Assembly (NCBI GenBank): GCA_950295325.1
Contig: OX485808.1
Coordinates: 27,860,527 to 27,924,526 of the forward strand
DNA from: Polytrichum commune
Taxonomy: Eukaryota; Streptophyta; Polytrichopsida; Polytrichales; Polytrichaceae
Reading direction: 5' to 3'
DNA length: 64,000 nucleotides
The notes below the pieces were generated by a model. It did no database searches and was not told where the DNA came from. It saw only the letters and a list, made by a program, of their open reading frames with translations. Below are positions 58,485-64,000 of the stretch, piece by piece. Position numbers and translations under genes: made by a program. Numbering within the stretch: position 1 is the first letter of the stretch; each line of letters starts with the position of its first letter.

Positions 58485-59738
58485 ATGGTGCTTTGGAGGA
58501 TGTCGGCGTTGCAATTGGCATCGGCTCTTCCTGTGTCTTGGCACAGGCCATTTTGGACTCAGAAAAAACCAGCGTCACTGAATTTTTTGCAGCTGTTCAA
58601 GCAACAGAGTGTAGGCATCTTACAGCGTCCAAGGTTGCTCTCTCAACAGGCGAGAGATTTTCCAGTGCTCTTACCAGCCGCCCCTCAGGCGACGGTCAAG
58701 GCTGCGCATCTTCTACCAGATGACAAATTGGGAATCCCCGTGCCAATCGACAACAGTTTTCCATGGGAGGGAGGAGAATCTCAGACAAGCTTGTTGCTCC
58801 TGGACGGCAACGCAATTTTGTACCGTGCGTATTTCAAAATCATGGCAAAGGTGCATTACGGAGGTCTCAAAGACATGGGTTCCGAAGCCGATTGGGTGTT
58901 GACGGTTTTCACCGCGCTCTCTACCATGATTCGATTGCTTGAGATCAAGCCCACTCATGTCGCAGCCGCATTTGATTACAAGGGTTTCACATTTCGGCAC
59001 GAGCTTTATAAACCTTATAAGAGCGGCCGGCCCCCGACTCCTGATACGGTGTGTCAGGCTCTTGAGTGCTTGAAACCCGCATTGCTAGCTATGGGAATTT
59101 GTGTCCTTGAGGTACCAGGAGTTGAAGCTGATGATGTAATCGCAACGATTGCTTTGCGAGCGGTCGATGCGGGAATGAATGTCAGCATTGCGTCCCCAGA
59201 TAAAGACTTCTTCCAAATCATTTCTCCCCAGCTCCGGCTTCTACGATTTGTTCCGAGGGGGTCAGGCATTGTTGCGTTTGGTGTAAAGGAATTCCAGGAA
59301 CGGTTTGGCGACATCCAGCCTGCGCAACATTTAGATGTCCTTGCTCTTATGGGTGATAAAGTTGACAGTATCCCCGGGCTGAATGGCGTTGGCGAAATCA
59401 CAGCTCTGAAATTGATCAAAGAATTTGGCAGTCTGGATAATGTCTTGGCGAACAAGGAGAAGGTGAAACCAAAACGTGCGAGGGAAAGTTTGTTGGAAGA
59501 TGAGGGTGGAGTTCTTCTTAGCAAGAAACTACTTACTTTGAGGCACGATCTTTCAGCGTATATGCTTCCCTACACTCTGGATGACCTTATTTGCCAAAAC
59601 CCTAAAGACAATGGTGACCAGTTTGTGAAACTTGTGGATGCTATGGCGCCATACGTCGATCCTTCTATACCAGAAGATGTACAAGATCGTGTGCGTCAGC
59701 TTTGGGAGCGATGGGCAAAGGTGCCGGATGCCATCTAG
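58485..59738 (+). CDS. 5'-3' exonuclease, organellar type (Pol I-like domain)
   Basis: A 417-aa stand-alone 5'-3' exonuclease/flap endonuclease of the bacterial DNA polymerase I N-terminal-domain type. In plants such proteins act in mitochondria and plastids on replication or repair flaps (OEX-like). The first about 70 residues are rich in R, S, Q and L with few acids, fitting a transit peptide. Metal-binding and core motifs follow: LLLLDGNAILYRAYF with D107; the AAFDYKGFTFRHELYKPYK helical arch; GVEADDVIATIA with E214, D216 and D217; SPDKDFFQI with D239 and D241; and LMGDKVDSIPGLNGVG with D291 and D294, leading into the H3TH DNA-binding motif. The C-terminus LWERWAK is near the usual family end. 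The single open frame is unusual for a plant gene, though possible 3' exons are noted separately. A second ATG at 58500 is an alternative start. Confidence 0.93.
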   Translation: MVLWRMSALQLASALPVSWHRPFWTQKKPASLNFLQLFKQQSVGILQRPRLLSQQARDFPVLLPAAPQATVKAAHLLPDDKLGIPVPIDNSFPWEGGESQTSLLLLDGNAILYRAYFKIMAKVHYGGLKDMGSEADWVLTVFTALSTMIRLLEIKPTHVAAAFDYKGFTFRHELYKPYKSGRPPTPDTVCQALECLKPALLAMGICVLEVPGVEADDVIATIALRAVDAGMNVSIASPDKDFFQIISPQLRLLRFVPRGSGIVAFGVKEFQERFGDIQPAQHLDVLALMGDKVDSIPGLNGVGEITALKLIKEFGSLDNVLANKEKVKPKRARESLLEDEGGVLLSKKLLTLRHDLSAYMLPYTLDDLICQNPKDNGDQFVKLVDAMAPYVDPSIPEDVQDRVRQLWERWAKVPDAI

Positions 59739-60450
59739 TTGCAACTTGGACTTTTTTTGGGTGGTCACAATATGCAAATGCAGGCAGTTACCTTCATCAG
59801 GTGACCTTACAATGAGATTCGGGACAGAGTTCAAAGAGGAGCTGTTGGGTTGCACAGAGTGGGAATCCAAACACAAGACAACCTACTGTAAGTTTCCAAA
59901 CTTCTCTTGTAGAGTAAGGTAGACGTGTCTTATTCAAACACCTATTTTGGGTGCAAAATGGTTCAACATCCTCCTAAAACGAACACATCTGATATTAATC
60001 TAAGGATTAGTATGCCGGCTCATTGGTTGGGGTAGCCAAAAAGTCAATGCTCAGCACTCTCTCAACACTAACTATTCTAGGCACACCTATATAACCACTT
60101 AAGAAGCTTGCATATATGCTCTTTGAGAATTTGTCACAAGTTGAGGTTTGGTGACCTCAGTCTCATTCTTATGGCATTGGATTTGTACAAGATTTGCTAA
60201 ACGACTGGGTTTTCTTTTTCTTTTTTTGGAATTTGTTACACATCAGTCGAGGCCAAACCTCCTGGAAGTAACTGTAATACCCTCATCTACCTTAGCAATG
60301 CTGTGTAAGATGCAGACAACATTTCAATCCTTTTGTTACTTGAATGAGGTCAACTCTAAGATTTATTTTGCATACTAAGCAAACGTTCTGTTTACCAGGT
60401 GGCTGGTCGATGCATTTCCTGATCTTCGTGCAGTTCCGTTGCTCAGTTAA
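59721..60450 (+). other. Possible spliced alternative 3' end of the exonuclease
   Basis: A donor AAAG|GTGCCG at 59720/59721, a 17-nt micro-exon (59784-59800, CAG|...|GTGACC) and a third exon (60399-60450, TTTACCAG|GTGG) would together keep the frame. They would replace the last six residues with AVTFIR and then WLVDAFPDLRAVPLLS before TAA, giving 434 aa in total. All four sites are GT/AG and phases match. It could still be chance, because the unspliced frame already ends near the usual family C-terminus. Confidence 0.25.
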
Positions 60451-62370
60451 TGATTGATCTTTTGCACATGGCCGGGCTCCATTAGGGTGAGCGTTCTCTC
60501 TCTGCAAACTATAGGGTGAATATTCTGTACACTCACATTGATTAGAGATCATACTTTGAATCTGTCTAGTGATAGCTGAGACTGGCAGGCCCTAAAACAT
60601 TCTACTGTCCACAAAAGAAATGCAAATCGAACTTGACTTGGGTCCAACTTCACTCTTCACTCATTGTTGTGACAGTGGATTTTTCCTTTCAAATGCTCTG
60701 GGATCTGCATATTGGCTCCACTTATATAATCTCTGTATTTGTGATTTTCTGGATAACTTTGCATCATTGTGGCCTACAGTTGGAGCTGTGTTGAAATTCT
60801 TGGTCATGTTACATTATAGGAACTTCAGTCACTTATTAGCAGTTTCTTTCTTTAGGGCATTGTACAATGTTTGTGAAGAAGAATGGCCTTTGTCCTTCAG
60901 CAAGTTGTAAATCAACTTGTGCGCTAACTTTGAATCACATTTTGTGCCTCTGACAGCGTTGGTGCCGAAAGGTCTTATGATATACAGAGTTAGAATTTAA
61001 AATGTGAATCATCATGGTGAACAATAGGATGCTCTAGCATGAAACATCTACATGAGGGCCTCAAACCTGCTCTGGATCAATCTGAATGTGTCCATAGCTC
61101 CTGATGTTCACTGGTCTCCACTTGAGCTCAGAAAACATTGTGTGTAAAGAAAGGGATGAATTTATGTCATGAAGAAACTAATTATTTTTAAAGCATCAGT
61201 CATTGATTCCTCTATTTTTAATATGTAGTTATATTACATTCCTCCCTGAGATACTAGTGTCTCTGCTGGATTGGACTTTTTTGTCTGAGCTTACATCTCA
61301 TCCAAAGTCCTCCATCAATTCTAACGGTCATCTCACATCCGGCATATTCTTGGAGTAGGTACTGAGATTTTATTGAGACAAGAAATCTTACGACCAATCC
61401 TCTGAACTTCACGGTAATGTCCATAGTGATCTTCTGCATGCTATTGCTCCTCTCCCGAAGTCCAATTTTGAGATCATTTGAGAGGTCGTTTGAAGAATAA
61501 CACATGTGCCCAAAATTCCAAGGGGAATTTCTGTACTCTTAAAGGTGAAGGTGGAGATTTAATGTGCGAGGAGCTTTCAGATGAGGTCGTGGTGACATGA
61601 TGGGCCAGGAGTATTCCTCTCAAATAAAATCTTGGGTGAAACATCACTGTCCATGCACACAGCAATGGATGCACCCAGCTGCAATTCATATCTCCATTGA
61701 AGCCTCTGCAGGATTAAAATGTGACCTCAAATGTGGCGCCACTAGGAAATGGTCTTCATATGTCTAAAGTGCTTTAATTGAAATGGGATGGGTGGCACAC
61801 AGAGAAGTGCAGGTACTAAGGTACTGTATGTGGGTGTCATTCAGTTTTTTTTTTCTTGTTATTTTCTCAGACTTCTTGCCCATAAGATTTACACAATGAA
61901 ATCTTGTCTTGCATTAGCAAATCTATGATGAAGCTTAAACAAAAATCAGATTGAAAATATGATCTGCCCAGATTTGATTATGGTTATCAGAAGTGCATGT
62001 TTGTTGGTTCCTTAATTAAATATATAGGTCCTCCCCATTGTGTTTATTATTGAGTTTGGAGTACTTAAATAAAATTTGAAGACGTAGTCCAATCTTTTTC
62101 AAACTTGTGTCTTTATGGTGTTTGTTATTCGATCCTCACCGAACTATACACCATTCAAATACAGGTGTTTGATTAGGAAAAGGAACGGAATAATACATGC
62201 ATACCTCAACGACTTCTCCAATGTGCTCCAAATTGAGCCTCCATGGATGGTGACTTATCTTAGACATGTATTAAGGTGTGTGGGCCATGTCTCGTCATTT
62301 TGTACCTGTATATTTGAGTGGTATGGACATGGTTTATAGTGGAAAACAAAACAACAAAAAGACGCGTGTT
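60451..62370. other. Gene-free spacer
   Basis: No confident gene. The minus-strand frames at 61254-61505 and 61474-61689 read somewhat like protein, but I could not place them in a family (see rejected items). The rest is AT-rich. Confidence 0.4.
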
Positions 62371-62379
62371 ACAATGAGA

Positions 62380-63870
62380 TTGGACTATGTGCTTAATATG
62401 CATCCATCATTCTAGGTTGTAATTGACACACACAATCGCGAGGGCCTATGAGATCACTTCAAGAGAAATCTCTTGGACCCCCCTTCTTATAACTTTTGTA
62501 ATTTAACTCCGAATTTGAAACTTCAAATGACAATCTGTGTGATTCGCAATTGCGTAAGTGGATGACAGAGTTCCCGATTCGATCAAAATTGTGTGTGGAT
62601 TTGGACAGGGCGACCTACCCTTGCTACTTCCTGAAGACACCTTCCTTCAGAGGTGCTTCTTCCTCCCAACGACCCTCAGGTTCTGCAAACTTCTTGACTT
62701 CGCTGTTTCCATCAAGGGGACAGGTTCCACCTCAATGGTGTGACAAGGTTGTTTAATTACGCCGAAAGTCTCACTTGGGACAAAGAAAAAGAAAAAGAAC
62801 AAGAGAAACCGTACTAACTTCCTAATGCCCCCTTCCCACCTGACTTTAGCTAATAACCAAAGTATTTTCTAAAAACCAGGTAAAGCTCCCTTGGTTATAG
62901 CGGAGGCATCTGGCTATCTCAATGTACTTCTAAGAACTTGCTCCGGAGATTTTCAAGTAGGTTTTAGTTAAGTAGCTTTCACACATGTTCATTGTTTTAT
63001 CTACCAAGCACTGAATGTTGGGTTAGTTTCTGTCCCATCCCCGAATGCCTTACTACTCACCTATCTTACCATCAGTTTTTGTTAATGGAGCTCCTCGTGC
63101 CCTCATAGCTAAGACTAAAAAGCAACCAATCACAAGGGCGGGAGGCGACACTTTTAAAGGTCCTACATTCTTGCCTCATGTCTAGGTACCGATGGGAGGG
63201 TCGGTGCTTGAGGGGGCTGAAAAACCTCCACTTTTAAGCCTCGCCACATCATTTGCCAACTAGGCTCGGCACCAGATAATGTCGATGGTGTGAAGGCCGG
63301 GTTGTAAGAACCAACTTTTAGTCTTAGCTAAAGCCAGGTGGGGAGGGCGCATAAGGTCCTTCCCAGGTAGGTGTTGTGCTATGAAACTCCTCGTCTTTCG
63401 AGCTCTCCATACAACACACAGGGAGACAATCGGGAGGGCTTATGAGATCACTTGAACAGAAACCGCTTTGATCCTCTGTAACCTTTGCGATTCAATTCTT
63501 TTGGTTTTGAAACTTGAGATGACAATCTGCATGATTCGCAATTGCGTAACTGGATGAGAGAGTTCCCGATTCGATCCAAAACGACATACACTTACGACTG
63601 TACTTCTTCTTCAAGACACCATCCTTCAGAGGTGCTTCTTCGATTCTCAGTTTCTGCCAACTTCTTTCACCTCACTGTTTCCATAAAGCAGACAGGCTCC
63701 AACTCCATGGTGACATGGGTGTTTACCACCCACCACAGACGTGGGCCAAATTAAAGGCGTGACTTGGAAAAAACTTGAGAAAAAAAATCACGCCAAGGTC
63801 CTTCTCAGGTAGGCGTTGTGCTCTGAAAATCCTCTTCTTTTGAAGTTCCTCCATGATGAAGGGGGGACAA
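62380..63870 (+). repeat. Tandem duplication of about 450 bp split by MITE A copy 2
   Basis: The segment 'gagggcctatgagatcactt ... gacaatctgtgtgattcgca ... acagagttcccgattcgatc ... ccttcagaggtgcttctt' at about 62435-62760 recurs at about 63433-63700. 'aaggtccttcccaggtaggt' at 63353 recurs as 'aaggtccttctcaggtaggc' at 63795. The unit is about 445-460 bp. Removing the 526-bp MITE and one TAA restores the same spacing. The beginnings of both units carry family R motifs. Confidence 0.8.
62826..63351 (-). mobile_element. MITE family A, copy 2, inverted
   Basis: The reverse complement of 13271-13792 over essentially its whole length, 526 bp. The 28-nt terminal repeats TGCSCCCTYCCCACCTGRCTTTAGCTAA differ at three positions between ends. 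TAA flanks both sides (62823-62825 and 63352-63354). The neighbouring duplicate unit shows the corresponding unoccupied site at about 63790-63800, so the insertion borders are directly visible. Non-coding. Confidence 0.88.
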
Positions 63871-64000
63871 GTGGAGCCGTGATGGAGATGAGTTTCTGGC
63901 TTTTCGCAACTGCCTTTAAGTACGCCTCAAAGCCCTCAAATCTGTTCTGAGTGTCCACATGTATGTAGCTGATTCCCTAGTTCCTATATATCTCCCTGCT
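63866..64000. other. Right edge of window
   Basis: No recognised feature. The sequence is less AT-rich than average, and a gene or repeat may continue beyond the edge. Confidence 0.4.

Noticed and set aside
61254-61505. Minus-strand frame faintly like the C-terminal half of LEA-2/NDR1-type proteins
   Set aside because: The resemblance is limited to general spacing of hydrophobic and charged residues. The expected membrane helix and NPN-type motif upstream are absent.
1-64000. tRNA, rRNA and small nuclear RNA genes
   Set aside because: I looked for T-loop-like GGTTCGANTCC cores with a pairing acceptor stem and for conserved rRNA blocks, and found none that fold convincingly by eye. A covariance-model scan would be decisive.

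Overview
The window looks like nuclear DNA from a land plant, most likely a non-seed lineage such as a bryophyte, lycophyte or fern; that narrower placement is inference. The clues are spliced genes with GT/AG introns, a plant-type CAMTA transcription factor, a plant GDSL esterase, a plant-type organellar 5'-3' exonuclease, TTTAGGG-like (Arabidopsis-type telomere) motifs next to genes, and AT-rich, gene-poor spacers full of repeats. I found no bacterial operons, CRISPR arrays, rRNA or convincing tRNA genes.

Layout. Position 2428-3899 (+) is a three-exon gene for cytosolic ribosomal protein uL6/RPL9. From about 3.9 to 28.4 kb I see no intact gene. That stretch holds a 56-bp-arm hairpin (7365-7516), a 5 x 104 bp tandem array (8110-8627), two or three TIR elements (10125-11195, 11686-11908, 13271-13792), a 121-bp-arm foldback (17148-17490) and several decayed repeat arrays. 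A CpG-rich promoter region (28.4-28.7 kb) leads into a single-exon CAMTA gene (29244-32903, +, 1219 aa). A broken gene with the DUF3504/Crypton-type tyrosine recombinase domain follows (about 34.6-36.0 kb, +). A five-exon gene for a 120-aa membrane protein, assembled here from splice sites, lies at 37716-39981 (-). An intronless GDSL esterase/lipase is at 42560-43828 (-). A two-exon secreted or membrane-anchored M14 zinc carboxypeptidase is at 47492-50009 (+), with its leader region present in three tandem copies. A 5'-3' exonuclease of the organellar type is at 58485-59738 (+), preceded by about seven degenerate repeats of roughly 150 bp. The right end (62.4-63.9 kb) is a tandem duplication interrupted by a second copy of the 13.3-kb TIR element.

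The genes are independent transcription units: ribosome, Ca2+/calmodulin-responsive transcription, lipid or cell-wall ester hydrolysis, peptide trimming and organelle DNA maintenance. Nothing suggests a shared pathway. The most unusual content is structural. It includes PIF/Harbinger-like non-autonomous elements with TWA target duplications, one of them beside an empty sister site; the DUF3504 relic; and repeated local tandem duplication that has copied splice donors, leader codons and promoter segments. I did not find a convincing new multi-gene system.

All identifications rest on reading motifs by eye. No database search was run, and exon borders other than clear GT/AG junctions are provisional.
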